The translations under genes were made by a program, and so were the position numbers. This document shows positions 55,989 through 64,000 of a DNA stretch of 64,000 nucleotides, in pieces (the first letter of the stretch is position 1; each line of letters opens with the position of its first letter). Source of the stretch: Legionellaceae bacterium (GTDB lineage Bacteria; Pseudomonadota; Gammaproteobacteria; Legionellales; Legionellaceae); assembly GCA_029212505.1 (NCBI GenBank), contig JARGOS010000008.1, positions 1 to 64,000 on the forward strand, read 5' to 3'. Under the pieces are notes generated by a model. That model was not told the DNA's origin, ran no database searches, and saw only the letters and a program-made list of their open reading frames with translations.

Positions 55989-56343
55989 GCATAGCTTCAG
56001 GAAAATCAAACGTATCAAATTCTTTGCGCGTAACCCAGCGCAAATCCAATTGTGATTCATGGCAGTCAGCATCGCCTGTGTGCTCATCAATTTTAAAAAC
56101 ATGCAAACAAACCGTTTTTTCAGGATAACTATGCGTTACTTGGCCAAGAAAGCGATATTTTTCAACAACAATGCCCACCTCTTCAAGCACTTCACGCTTA
56201 AGTGCTGCTGATGCTGTTTCATCTGCCTCAAGCTTACCACCGGGGACTTCCCACATACCGCCATGATCAACATTGAGCGAACGCCTCGTGATCAAAATAC
56301 GACCTGAGGCGTCCGTGATAAAAGCCAGAGCTACATGCATCAT
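55939..56343 (-). CDS. mutT: Nudix hydrolase MutT (8-oxo-dGTP diphosphatase type)
   Basis: MutT removes oxidised dGTP from the nucleotide pool. From ATG 56343, which overlaps the secA stop as ATGA, it is 134 residues. The Nudix box is complete: [20 protein letters not shown] then EVGI, preceded by the MutT-like MWEVPGG. The secA-mutT neighbourhood is conserved from E. coli. An extended 140-residue version would begin inside secA and is not preferred. Confidence 0.93.
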   Translation of the reverse strand: MMHVALAFITDASGRILITRRSLNVDHGGMWEVPGGKLEADETASAALKREVLEEVGIVVEKYRFLGQVTHSYPEKTVCLHVFKIDEHTGDADCHESQLDLRWVTRKEFDTFDFPEAMPKVMCLVESNSCSLGA

Positions 56344-59054
56344 GATAAACGACCATGACACAGCTTGTATTTTTTATTGGAACCGCATGGACAAGGATCG
56401 TTTCGACCTACTTTTTCTGGATCACGTCGAAACGTCGTGCTTCCTGATGTATCATCTGATCCCAGTAAATTTTCATCTTGGGGATGAACAAGCTTCAGTG
56501 AATCAATATGTTCAGCGCGACGCTGCTGTTCAACAGCATTAACATCTTCAGGCAATGTGACTTCAACCGAAAGTAAAAGTTTGACGATATCAAATTTTAA
56601 ATTATCTAAAAACGTTGTAAACAGCTCAAAAGCTTCACGCTTGTACTCTTGCTTTGGATCTTTTTGGGCATAGCCTCTCAAGTGAATGCCCTGTCTTAAA
56701 TAATCCATCGCAGACAAATGCTCACGCCAATGATGATCCATGCTTTGTAATAAAATAGATTTTTCAAATTGAACCAGCATCTCTCGACCCAAAGTATCTT
56801 CTTTGTGTTGATAATGTGCTTTTGCTAACGTGTTAAGACGTTCTTTGATTTGCTCTGGCTGAATACTATGATCTTCTTCAAGCCAGCCAGCGAGTGATAC
56901 ATCAAGCTTAAACTCCTCTGTAAGCAGCTTCTGCAAGCCATCAACATCCCACTGATCTTCTAAGCTATTGGATGGAAAATGCTCATCGACTAACTTATCA
57001 ATCACGGCGGTCATCATATTAAGTACGGTTTCGTGAGAATCTTCCATATTCATGATTTCTGCACGTTGTGAGTACATCACTTTTCGTTGATCATTGGCAA
57101 CGTTGTCATAACCCAGCAATTGTTTTCTGACATCAAAATGGTGACCTTCAAGCTTTCGTTGAGCATTTTCAATCGCTTTACTCACAAGCTTATGCTCAAT
57201 CGGCTCACCCGGCTTCATACCTAAACGTCGCATCATTGATGTGACCCGTTCAGATGCAAAAATACGCATTAAGTTATCATCCAGTGATAAATAAAAACGA
57301 CTGCTACCAGGGTCGCCCTGACGACCAGAACGCCCGCGTAATTGATTATCAATCCGCCGTGATTCATGCCGCTCGGAGGCAATAATACGTAAACCACCCG
57401 CTTTGAGTACCTCGTCATGCAACGCTTGCCAATCAGCTTTTACAGCATCACGTTCGGCATTTGTCGCATCATCAGGCAATGCAGCGAGCTGGGCTTTTAA
57501 GCTTCCACCTAAAACAATATCCGTTCCTCGCCCTGCCATATTCGTGGCAATTGTCACCACACCCGGTCGCCCGGCTTCTGCAATAATATGCGCTTCTTTT
57601 TCATGAAATTTTGCATTTAAAACTTGATGAGGAATTTTAGCTTTTTTTAATAACTTATGAAGGTGCTCCGATGCTTCAATCGATGCTGTCCCAACCAGTA
57701 CAGGTTGTTTTCGTTTGACGCAATCCCGGATATCTTCTATCACTGCTTGGTATTTATCTTCTTGTGTTAAATACACTAAATCGGCTTCATCCCTTCGGTT
57801 CATCCCTTTGTTTGTTGGAATCACCACCACTTCTAAATTATAAATTTCTTGAAACTCAAATGCTTCTGTGTCAGCTGTTCCTGTCATGCCTGACAATTTA
57901 TCATACAGCCTGAAAAAGTTCTGAAATGTAATCGATGCAAGGGTTTGATTTTCATGCTCAATAGGCACGTTTTCTTTGGCCTCGACCGCTTGATGCAAAC
58001 CTTCAGACCAGCGACGACCCGGCATAGTACGCCCGGTATGCTCATCAACAATCACGACTTTATTGTTTTGAACAATATAATCTACATCACGATGAAACAT
58101 GAGATGCGCGCGTAACGCTGCATTCACATGATGCATAAGCATGATATTACTGGCATGATAAAGACTATCACCAGCATCAAGCAAGCCTGCCTGACTTAAT
58201 AATCGCTCAATATTTTGATGCCCCGTTTCGGTCAAATGCACTTGCTTTTGTTTTTCATCCAGCGTGTAATCACCGGTTTCTTCTTCGTTTTCAACTTCAT
58301 CTGTTTTTTGAAGAATAAGTTTAGGTATAAGCTGATTAATTTTAATATACAAAGCCGAGCTGTCTTCGGCCGCGCCTGAAATAATCAGCGGGGTACGTGC
58401 CTCGTCAATGAGAATCGAATCCACTTCATCAACGACTGCGAAATTAAGCTCGCGCTGCACTTTTTCCTCAGGGCTAAACGCCATGTTGTCACGTAAATAA
58501 TCAAAACCGAACTCATTGTTGGTGCCATAAAGAATATCTTTGCTATAAGCCTCTTGTTTTTCAGCGTGCGTCAAATCACCATGAATAACACCCACAGTTA
58601 AACCTAAAAACTCAAATACAGGCTTCATCCACTGACTATCTCGCTTAGCCAAATAATCATTCACGGTGACAACGTGCACACCTCGACCCGAGATAGCATT
58701 GAGATATGAAGGCAACGTTGCGACCAACGTTTTACCTTCACCGGTACGCATTTCAGCAATATTGCCTTCATGTAAGACCATGCCACCAATAAGTTGCACA
58801 TCAAAATGGCGCAGATTAAGTGTTCGAACGGAGGCTTCTCGAACCACGGCAAAGGCTTCAGGAACCAAGGCATCCAAGCCTTCGTTGGCATCAAGACGCT
58901 TTCTAAATTCCGTAGTTTTAGCCGCAAGCTCGGCATCGGTTAAGGCTTGCATGCTGGGTTCTAATGCATTAATAGCAAGCACTGTTTTTTGCATGCGTTT
59001 TAAGGTTCGTTCGTTGCGACTTCCTAATACACTTTTAATCAACGTCGTTAACAT
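56340..59054 (-). CDS. secA: Protein translocase ATPase SecA
   Basis: SecA drives preproteins through SecYEG. The 904-residue length is normal. NBD1 has [19 protein letters not shown] (Walker A) and [20 protein letters not shown] (Walker B). NBD2 has [14 protein letters not shown] and [20 protein letters not shown]. The preprotein cross-linking domain, the helical scaffold and a C-terminal zinc/SecB-binding motif [14 protein letters not shown] complete it. No secM-like gene precedes it in the 87-bp gap to dusA. Confidence 0.97.
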   Translation of the reverse strand: MLTTLIKSVLGSRNERTLKRMQKTVLAINALEPSMQALTDAELAAKTTEFRKRLDANEGLDALVPEAFAVVREASVRTLNLRHFDVQLIGGMVLHEGNIAEMRTGEGKTLVATLPSYLNAISGRGVHVVTVNDYLAKRDSQWMKPVFEFLGLTVGVIHGDLTHAEKQEAYSKDILYGTNNEFGFDYLRDNMAFSPEEKVQRELNFAVVDEVDSILIDEARTPLIISGAAEDSSALYIKINQLIPKLILQKTDEVENEEETGDYTLDEKQKQVHLTETGHQNIERLLSQAGLLDAGDSLYHASNIMLMHHVNAALRAHLMFHRDVDYIVQNNKVVIVDEHTGRTMPGRRWSEGLHQAVEAKENVPIEHENQTLASITFQNFFRLYDKLSGMTGTADTEAFEFQEIYNLEVVVIPTNKGMNRRDEADLVYLTQEDKYQAVIEDIRDCVKRKQPVLVGTASIEASEHLHKLLKKAKIPHQVLNAKFHEKEAHIIAEAGRPGVVTIATNMAGRGTDIVLGGSLKAQLAALPDDATNAERDAVKADWQALHDEVLKAGGLRIIASERHESRRIDNQLRGRSGRQGDPGSSRFYLSLDDNLMRIFASERVTSMMRRLGMKPGEPIEHKLVSKAIENAQRKLEGHHFDVRKQLLGYDNVANDQRKVMYSQRAEIMNMEDSHETVLNMMTAVIDKLVDEHFPSNSLEDQWDVDGLQKLLTEEFKLDVSLAGWLEEDHSIQPEQIKERLNTLAKAHYQHKEDTLGREMLVQFEKSILLQSMDHHWREHLSAMDYLRQGIHLRGYAQKDPKQEYKREAFELFTTFLDNLKFDIVKLLLSVEVTLPEDVNAVEQQRRAEHIDSLKLVHPQDENLLGSDDTSGSTTFRRDPEKVGRNDPCPCGSNKKYKLCHGRLS

Positions 59055-59141
59055 GGCCCCAATAATCCTTGTATTTGCTCGCTATGTGAGAGAGGCCTAA
59101 TTTACTAGATTTTAAAGCATAAATCCATTCGAAGATTAATA

Positions 59142-60128
59142 TTAAGATTGCTCCATATGAGCTAATTGTGCTACGAGAGCCTCTAAATCTTGTTTTTGCT
59201 CAATACGTTGGATTTTTAATAGCTCAGCTTTCCAAGCACGGGCACCCGGTAAACCATGCACAAGATTAAGAATAGGTTTAAATAAACGATGTATGGTTTC
59301 ATGCTGTGCATGTTCTGATTGGGCATAAGCAAAATAATCTTGAAGTACGTTTGTTCTTGACGGCATCGCAACAGCCGGATATAAATCATGATGAAGTTTG
59401 GCAATCGCATAAGGATCACGGCAAGCTAATCGCCCAATCATCACACCATCCACATGCTTTAGATGCGCTTGTATCGCCTCGATTGATTCAATATGACCGT
59501 TGATAACAACCGGTATATTTTGAGGCAAGCTTGTTTTAATACGATAAACATAATCATATTGAATGGGAGGTATCGTACGATTTTGCTTCGGATTCAATCC
59601 CGTTAACCATGCTTTGCGTGCATGAACAATTAACTTATCACAGCCTGCGTCAACTAAATAAGCAACAAAATTTTGAAAAAAATCATAACTATCATCATGA
59701 TCAACACCAATTCGTGTTTTTGCTGTCACAGGAATACCGACCGCAGCTTTCATGGCCGCCATGCACTCAGCAACCTGTTCAGGTGAGCGCATCAAACACG
59801 CGCCAAAATTTCCTGATATCACGCGATCACTTGGGCAGCCTAAATTTAAATTAATTTCAGAAAAACCCGCATCTTCTGCTTGCTTTGCAGCAATTGCTAA
59901 TGCTTCTGGGTCAGATCCACCTAATTGCATGGCAACGGGTGTTTCAGCTGGATGAAAATCAAGCGCTCGTCTTGGGTTGTGTAAGATTGCGTTCGTGGTT
60001 TGCATTTCGGTGTAAAGCAAGGCTTCGGGTGCAAGCAAACGCATCAGCATACGAAACGGTACATGCGTCCAATCAATCATAGGCGCAATCGAGAGCGGTG
60101 AAAATAAAGGCGCAGAACAAAAAACCAT
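59142..60128 (-). CDS. dusA: tRNA-dihydrouridine(20/20a) synthase DusA
   Basis: DusA reduces uridines in the D loop of tRNA using FMN and NADPH. The 328-residue TIM-barrel protein has [15 protein letters not shown], the [19 protein letters not shown] segment with the catalytic Cys in GACLM, and [21 protein letters not shown], whose AWLxGLxPKxNR text separates DusA from Dus[12 protein letters not shown] and [11 protein letters not shown] follow. AGG lies eight bases before the ATG. The gene is divergent from hemF. Confidence 0.95.
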   Translation of the reverse strand: MVFCSAPLFSPLSIAPMIDWTHVPFRMLMRLLAPEALLYTEMQTTNAILHNPRRALDFHPAETPVAMQLGGSDPEALAIAAKQAEDAGFSEINLNLGCPSDRVISGNFGACLMRSPEQVAECMAAMKAAVGIPVTAKTRIGVDHDDSYDFFQNFVAYLVDAGCDKLIVHARKAWLTGLNPKQNRTIPPIQYDYVYRIKTSLPQNIPVVINGHIESIEAIQAHLKHVDGVMIGRLACRDPYAIAKLHHDLYPAVAMPSRTNVLQDYFAYAQSEHAQHETIHRLFKPILNLVHGLPGARAWKAELLKIQRIEQKQDLEALVAQLAHMEQS

Positions 60129-60230
60129 AATAGACCTAATATACTTAAAATTAAAATAAACTCAGAATTGTACTTTACCAAACTTAAGCTTAAAATATGC
60201 TATATTTTTCACTTTGTATGGAAAAAAAGC

Positions 60231-61175
60231 ATGAATACACTTCCTTTGCCTCACGATGCCATAAACCAAATTCGCAACTATCTTGTTAATCTACAAAATA
60301 ATATTTGTTTGGAGCTTGAGCGATTAGACGGACAAGCTGTTTTTATTGAAGATTCATGGACGCGTGAAGCCGGTGGCGGCGGATGTTCTAAAGTTTTAGA
60401 AAAAGGCGCTGTGTTTGAAAAAGCAGGGGTTAATTTTTCAGAGGTTCATGGTGGTAAATTACCTGCTTCAGCTACGGCCAGTCGCCCAGAGCTTGCTGGT
60501 TGCAGCTTTCGAGCTTTAGGTGTTTCTTTGGTGATTCATCCTGATAACCCTTATGTACCTACGTCACACGCAAACGTACGCTTTTTTATTGCTGAACGCG
60601 ATGGAGAGCCGGTTCAATGGTGGTTTGGCGGTGGCTTTGATTTAACGCCGTATTATGGTTTTAAAGAAGATTGCATCACATGGCATCAAGCAGCCAAACA
60701 AGCTTGCGATCCTTTGGGTGAGCACTTATATACTGAATTTAAAGCATGGTGCGACCAATATTTTTACCTCAAGCATCGCAACGAAGCGCGCGGCATTGGC
60801 GGTTTATTTTTTGATGATTATTGCGAGCAAAGTTTTGAGCATAGCTTTTCGCTCATGCAGAGCATTGGCAATGCATTTATTGAAGCGTATGCACCTATCG
60901 TCTCTCGACGTAAAGCCACCGCATATGGCGAACGAGAAAAAAACTTTCAACGCCATCGCAGAGGTCGCTATGTTGAGTTTAATCTCATCTACGACCGTGG
61001 CACGCTCTTTGGTTTACAATCAGGCGGGCGTACAGAGTCCATTCTGATGTCGTTACCTCCTGAGGTAAACTGGACATATCAGTGGGTGCCAGAAAGCGAC
61101 AGTCCTGAAGCGGCACTTTACCATACTTATTTACCGGCACAAGACTGGATAGGTGCGTCGCTTAATGTAAGTTAA
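60231..61175 (+). CDS. hemF: Oxygen-dependent coproporphyrinogen III oxidase
   Basis: HemF converts coproporphyrinogen III to protoporphyrinogen IX in haem synthesis with oxygen. From ATG 60231 it is 314 residues; a 21-codon in-frame extension is AT-rich and not family-like. Motifs include [52 protein letters not shown] and [20 protein letters not shown]. The ribosome-binding site is weak (GGA nine bases upstream). The stop overlaps that of the convergent cold-shock gene by four bases. Confidence 0.95.
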   Translation: MNTLPLPHDAINQIRNYLVNLQNNICLELERLDGQAVFIEDSWTREAGGGGCSKVLEKGAVFEKAGVNFSEVHGGKLPASATASRPELAGCSFRALGVSLVIHPDNPYVPTSHANVRFFIAERDGEPVQWWFGGGFDLTPYYGFKEDCITWHQAAKQACDPLGEHLYTEFKAWCDQYFYLKHRNEARGIGGLFFDDYCEQSFEHSFSLMQSIGNAFIEAYAPIVSRRKATAYGEREKNFQRHRRGRYVEFNLIYDRGTLFGLQSGGRTESILMSLPPEVNWTYQWVPESDSPEAALYHTYLPAQDWIGASLNVS

Positions 61176-61414
61176 GCTTCTTCTGCTTCGACTTCAACAT
61201 GAGATTCAAGGTGCATTACTTCGTGTGCCTTGAGACCTTTAGGTCCTCGCTCAATCAAAAAGCTCACTTCTTCTTTTTCTTGTAGCGTTTTAAAACCAAC
61301 GCCTTGGATATCTTTGTAATGAACAAACACATCCTCACCGGCTTGGTTAATAATAAATCCAAACCCTTTTTTTTCATTGAACCATTTTACATGGCCTATT
61401 TCGCGATCTGACAT
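61172..61414 (-). CDS. Cold-shock-domain (CspA-like) protein with acidic tail
   Basis: From ATG 61414, seven bases after GGGA, the product is 80 residues. It has a cold-shock OB fold: [15 protein letters not shown] contains RNP1 (KGFGFI) and DVFVHYKDI contains RNP2, and [18 protein letters not shown] follows. A short Glu-rich tail ([11 protein letters not shown]) is added beyond the usual 67-70 residues. Such proteins bind single-stranded RNA and DNA. A hairpin with a T run lies in its leader region, 44-63 bases upstream. Confidence 0.92.
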   Translation of the reverse strand: MSDREIGHVKWFNEKKGFGFIINQAGEDVFVHYKDIQGVGFKTLQEKEEVSFLIERGPKGLKAHEVMHLESHVEVEAEEA

Positions 61415-61446
61415 ACCGTCGTCCCTTAGTATTTTAAACAGATATT

Positions 61447-61455
61447 TGTGGATAA
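61447..61455. promoter_or_regulatory. Perfect DnaA box in the csp-pyrE spacer
   Basis: TGTGGATAA (complement of TTATCCACA) lies in the 124-bp divergent spacer between the cold-shock gene and pyrE. A single consensus 9-mer can arise by chance; the intergenic position next to a nucleotide-synthesis gene is suggestive only. Confidence 0.35.
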
Positions 61456-61457
61456 AA

Positions 61458-61477
61458 AGGGTTGGCACACAAACCCT
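61458..61477 (-). terminator. Terminator-like hairpin in the cold-shock gene leader
   Basis: On the minus strand AGGGTT - TGTGTGCC - AACCCT is followed by TTTTT, 44-63 bases before the cold-shock ATG. With a six-bp stem it is weak. If transcription starts upstream of it, it could act as an attenuator or leader structure. Confidence 0.35.
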
Positions 61478-61538
61478 CTTTAGTTAGCATACCAGCTTTT
61501 TAACGTTTGTTAACTGTTTTCTACGGATTTTTAAAATT

Positions 61539-62201
61539 ATGAATGCATCAATCCAAATATCAACGCATGTATCTAAAGAAAATTTCATCCAATTTATTCT
61601 TGCTGAAAAAGTATTAACGTGGGGTGAATTTACACTTAAATCAGGTCGAATAAGCCCATACTTTTTTAATGCCGGTTTATTTTATCAAGGCCGGGCTTTA
61701 ATGCGTTTAGGTGAATTTTATGCTGCAACGCTTATCAACCATGGCCTTCCGATAAAACATCTTTTTGGACCAGCATATAAAGGCCTCCCGCTTGCGACGG
61801 CAACGGCCATTGCATTGGCCCATCAAGGCTATGATGTCGACGTGACGTTTAACCGAAAAGAAATCAAACATCACGGTGAAGGTGGTCAACTCATGGGGGC
61901 ACCACTTGAGGGCAAGCATCCTATCATGATTGATGATGTAATCACGGCCGGCACGGCTTTTCGTGAATCCAAGACAATGATTGAACATGCTGGGGGCAAG
62001 CTTGGTGGGGTCATCATCGCGTTAGACCGCCAAGAGCGTGGTCTAGATAATTCCTCTGCGATTGCTGATATACAAGCCGAAGGTATCGATGTACTTTCGA
62101 TTATTACTCTGACCGATCTTATCACGTATTTAGAAAAACATGGTGAACACGAGCGTTTAGATCGCATGAAGTTGTATCAAAAACAATACGGTGTAATTTA
62201 A
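61539..62201 (+). CDS. pyrE: Orotate phosphoribosyltransferase
   Basis: PyrE makes OMP from orotate and PRPP in pyrimidine synthesis. The 220-residue protein has [16 protein letters not shown], the [18 protein letters not shown] segment, [13 protein letters not shown] (catalytic Lys loop) and the PRPP-binding [15 protein letters not shown]. Length and motifs match the gammaproteobacterial enzyme. It has its own promoter region, divergent from the cold-shock gene. Confidence 0.96.
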   Translation: MNASIQISTHVSKENFIQFILAEKVLTWGEFTLKSGRISPYFFNAGLFYQGRALMRLGEFYAATLINHGLPIKHLFGPAYKGLPLATATAIALAHQGYDVDVTFNRKEIKHHGEGGQLMGAPLEGKHPIMIDDVITAGTAFRESKTMIEHAGGKLGGVIIALDRQERGLDNSSAIADIQAEGIDVLSIITLTDLITYLEKHGEHERLDRMKLYQKQYGVI

Positions 62202-62310
62202 ACGATCTCGTTTAAAAAAATCACTAAAAGTACTTGCAATGAATTTTTAAAAGGTGTTAACCTGATAGTCTTCCCTTGCAAAAAAGGGTAAGGTCGTCAA
62301 GAAAGACGTC

Positions 62311-62341
62311 GCTGTGGCTGTCGCTGTCGCTGTAGATGTAG
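62311..62341. repeat. GCTGTC-type hexamer repeat
   Basis: Five near-identical hexamers, GCTGTG GCTGTC GCTGTC GCTGTA GATGTA, lie in the 198-bp spacer between pyrE and the next gene. A CCCTT...AAGGG dyad (around 62275-62290) precedes it. It has no evident role. Confidence 0.75.
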
Positions 62342-62399
62342 CTTTTCCAAGTTGTACTCAATACTAAAATGATAAGAGTTACTTGCTAGGAGCGTCATT

Positions 62400-63059
62400 A
62401 TGCAACAATGTCAACGTGAAGTTATATTTCTTAAGCCAACATCAGCACTACTTTCTTTTTTGGCTGAACAATTACCTAATACACCGCTGCCAGATTTAAA
62501 TAGCATGCAGAGCGATACCACGGCGTATACCATACCTGTGCATGAAACAGACGATATTTTGCTGGATACCATTGAACAACATTTTTCATCCATGTTTCGT
62601 TATGAAATCGAACGCTGGTTGGGCAAAGATGCGACGTTAGCGATACAAGCAACGTTTCTAGATTTCTTATGTTGTTTCAAATTTGAAGTGCATTCGAATA
62701 TCGTTCTTCTTGAACCGTCTATGCATGATGGAAAACAACTTTTGCGTGTAAAACCTCGCGCTATGCTCCTCAAAAAAATGCAAGAAATGCTCGAGAATAG
62801 CTCGGAAGATGACGATATCCTTGTTATCGATCAATTAAAATTAGCTAATCTCACAGAAAACTCAACCGTTGTGATTAAAAACTTTAATCAGGTAGACGAG
62901 ATTAAACCCTTTGTTCGACAATTCTATCGTCCAATATTTAAACTTGAGATGATGCGCATGTGTGAGCAACGTGAACAATGGCCTGAAATGCTTTCGTTTG
63001 ATACCTTCAGTCGCTATTTTTTAGTGGATGTTCATACGCATATCATTCATTTGGGGTAA
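62400..63059 (+). CDS. Conserved-looking hypothetical protein
   Basis: The product is 219 residues with a good TAGGAG site eight bases before the ATG. It is soluble by appearance, with no signal peptide or membrane span. The sequence is well-mixed: an N-terminal segment KPTSALLSFLAEQLPNTPLP, a helical centre MFRYEIERWLGKDATLAIQA, an acidic stretch NSSEDDDILVIDQLK, and a Phe/Tyr/His-rich C-terminus ending VDVHTHIIHLG. I recognise no family. Its 3' end overlaps anmK by 13 bases on the opposite strand. Confidence 0.7.
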   Translation: MQQCQREVIFLKPTSALLSFLAEQLPNTPLPDLNSMQSDTTAYTIPVHETDDILLDTIEQHFSSMFRYEIERWLGKDATLAIQATFLDFLCCFKFEVHSNIVLLEPSMHDGKQLLRVKPRAMLLKKMQEMLENSSEDDDILVIDQLKLANLTENSTVVIKNFNQVDEIKPFVRQFYRPIFKLEMMRMCEQREQWPEMLSFDTFSRYFLVDVHTHIIHLG

Positions 63060-64000
63060 ATTGCACCTAAGATGGTGGGTTTGTTTGTCCCTGTGATTTG
63101 AGTCAAATCGACTGGATTATTCTGGATGGTTTGTTGTGCAAGCCATCCAAACATGATGGCTTCAAGATAATCAGGATTCACACCTAATGCCTGTGTGCTG
63201 TTTATACTACAGCTAGGTAATGCATGTTGTAATTGATGATATAATAAATCATTGTGAACGCCACCGCCGCACAAGAAAACACGTTGACATTCAGGGGCAT
63301 CAGACCGAATCGCATCAGCAATAGTTACAGCCGTAAACTGAGTGAGCGTTGCCTGCACATCTTCGGGCTTATAGGTCGCCTCAAGGTGGGTTGCGAGCCA
63401 CGTGTCAGAAAAATATTCTGTTCCGATGCTTTTAGGAGCCACTTGCTTAAAATAAGAATCGCTCAGAAGTCGCGCTAACAAAGGTTCAAGTATTTGCCCG
63501 GTTGCTCCCCATGAACCGTTTGCGTCATATGCGCAACCCTGATTTTTATTTATCCAACGATCCATCAATGTATTGCCAGGACCTGTATCATAACCTATCG
63601 GTGACTGGTTTTCGCTTAAGATAGTAATATTTGAAATCCCCCCTATATTAACAATTACAGCGGGTAAATCTTGACTTTTAAATAAGACATGATGATAACA
63701 AGGGGCAAAAGGAGCCCCCTGCCCTCCTAAAACTAAATCTCGCGTCCTAAAATCAGCGACGGTTGTAATGCCGGTTTGCGCTGCAATGGTATGGGGGCAT
63801 CCTAATTGTAATGTTGTCGGAATGGCTCCTAGTGGATCATGGTATATTGTCTGGCCGTGACTGCCAATTGCCATCACATCATCTGGATTGCAACCCGCCT
63901 TATTTAAAACATCCAATACGGCACTCGCAAAATTCTGACCAATGAATCGATGCAATTGCATCAGTTGGAGAGGTGATATGGGCTTGGATTTATTGATTTC
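63047..64000 (-). CDS. anmK: Anhydro-N-acetylmuramic acid kinase, 5' end outside window
   Basis: AnmK phosphorylates and opens anhydro-MurNAc in cell-wall recycling, the step after AmpG-type import. 317 codons are visible and the frame stays open to the window edge, so the N-terminal ATP-binding motif (about 50 residues) is missing here. Present are IGSHGQTIYHDP, TVADFRTRDLVLGGQGAPFAP with its catalytic Asp, NIGGISNITIL, YDTGPGNTLMD and FLCGGGVHNDLL. It pairs functionally with the AmpG-like permease at 16070-17338. Confidence 0.94.
   Translation of the reverse strand, partial: EINKSKPISPLQLMQLHRFIGQNFASAVLDVLNKAGCNPDDVMAIGSHGQTIYHDPLGAIPTTLQLGCPHTIAAQTGITTVADFRTRDLVLGGQGAPFAPCYHHVLFKSQDLPAVIVNIGGISNITILSENQSPIGYDTGPGNTLMDRWINKNQGCAYDANGSWGATGQILEPLLARLLSDSYFKQVAPKSIGTEYFSDTWLATHLEATYKPEDVQATLTQFTAVTIADAIRSDAPECQRVFLCGGGVHNDLLYHQLQHALPSCSINSTQALGVNPDYLEAIMFGWLAQQTIQNNPVDLTQITGTNKPTILGAIYPK

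Noticed and set aside
58666-59100. 144-codon antisense ORF over the secA 5' end
   Set aside because: Shadow of secA with no start signal and no family resemblance.
60655-61047. 130-codon same-strand ORF inside hemF
   Set aside because: Out-of-frame shadow; hemF motifs run through the whole segment in the main frame.
61447-61455. A replication origin near the DnaA box
   Set aside because: A single 9-mer without a box cluster or AT-rich 13-mers, and no dnaA-dnaN, gidA or similar origin marker nearby.

Overview
The window reads as a chromosomal segment of a gammaproteobacterium of the order Legionellales: a close Legionella relative or another T2SS-bearing member of the order. It is AT-rich by eye (not computed). 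The grounds are a Mip-type FKBP very like Legionella Mip, an adjacent gspD-gspE pair standing apart from the other type II secretion genes, two MFS carriers resembling the Pht/phagosomal-transporter group, a PmrA/PmrB-like two-component pair, and several orphan proteins that look like type IV (Dot/Icm) effectors: a U-box protein, an ankyrin-like protein, and two coiled-coil/membrane proteins. No dot/icm structural gene lies in the window. The genus assignment is inference.

Layout. 1-9.5 kb: a partial tRNA-Ser, a secreted small protein, rsmB-fmt-def on the minus strand, then dprA-smg-topA-panD, a small lipoprotein, gcdH and tRNA-Pro. 9.5-13.4 kb: an accessory islet directly behind tRNA-Pro, with a U-box protein, a broken integrase, a multi-membrane-segment orphan, a broken IS6-type transposase and further gene debris. 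13.4-17.4 kb: a rhomboid protease, xseA, mip, an AmpG-like permease and tRNA-Leu. 17.5-23.5 kb: an ankyrin-like protein, a LolC/E/F permease with lolD, mreBCD and a tiny Glu/Gln-rich ORF. 23.6-32 kb: a degenerate aspartoacylase-like protein with an MFS carrier, gloB, a PA3496-like peptide, an alpha/beta hydrolase, truA, glnS, cysS and tRNA-Met. 32-38 kb: gspDE and a GGDEF/EAL protein. 38-45 kb: nrdB and nrdA behind a promoter region with two NrdR boxes and a DnaA box, a NAGPA-type protein, pmbA and infA. 45-50 kb: an MFS carrier, ruvC-ruvA (no ruvB follows), a PmrAB/QseBC-like pair and yciB. 50-54.4 kb: a chromosomal tyrosine recombinase and a minus-strand operon rnhA-dnaQ-orphan-nnrD. 54.5-64 kb: a POT peptide transporter, mutT, secA, dusA, hemF, a cold-shock-domain protein, pyrE, an orphan and the 3' part of anmK.

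Most of the window is housekeeping: translation and tRNA modification, replication and repair, cell shape, lipoprotein and protein export, cofactor and nucleotide synthesis. The parts that could hold unreported biology are the tRNA-Pro islet, the ankyrin-like protein beside tRNA-Leu, the coiled-coil membrane protein translationally coupled to dnaQ, and the aspartoacylase-like protein that has lost both zinc-binding histidines.
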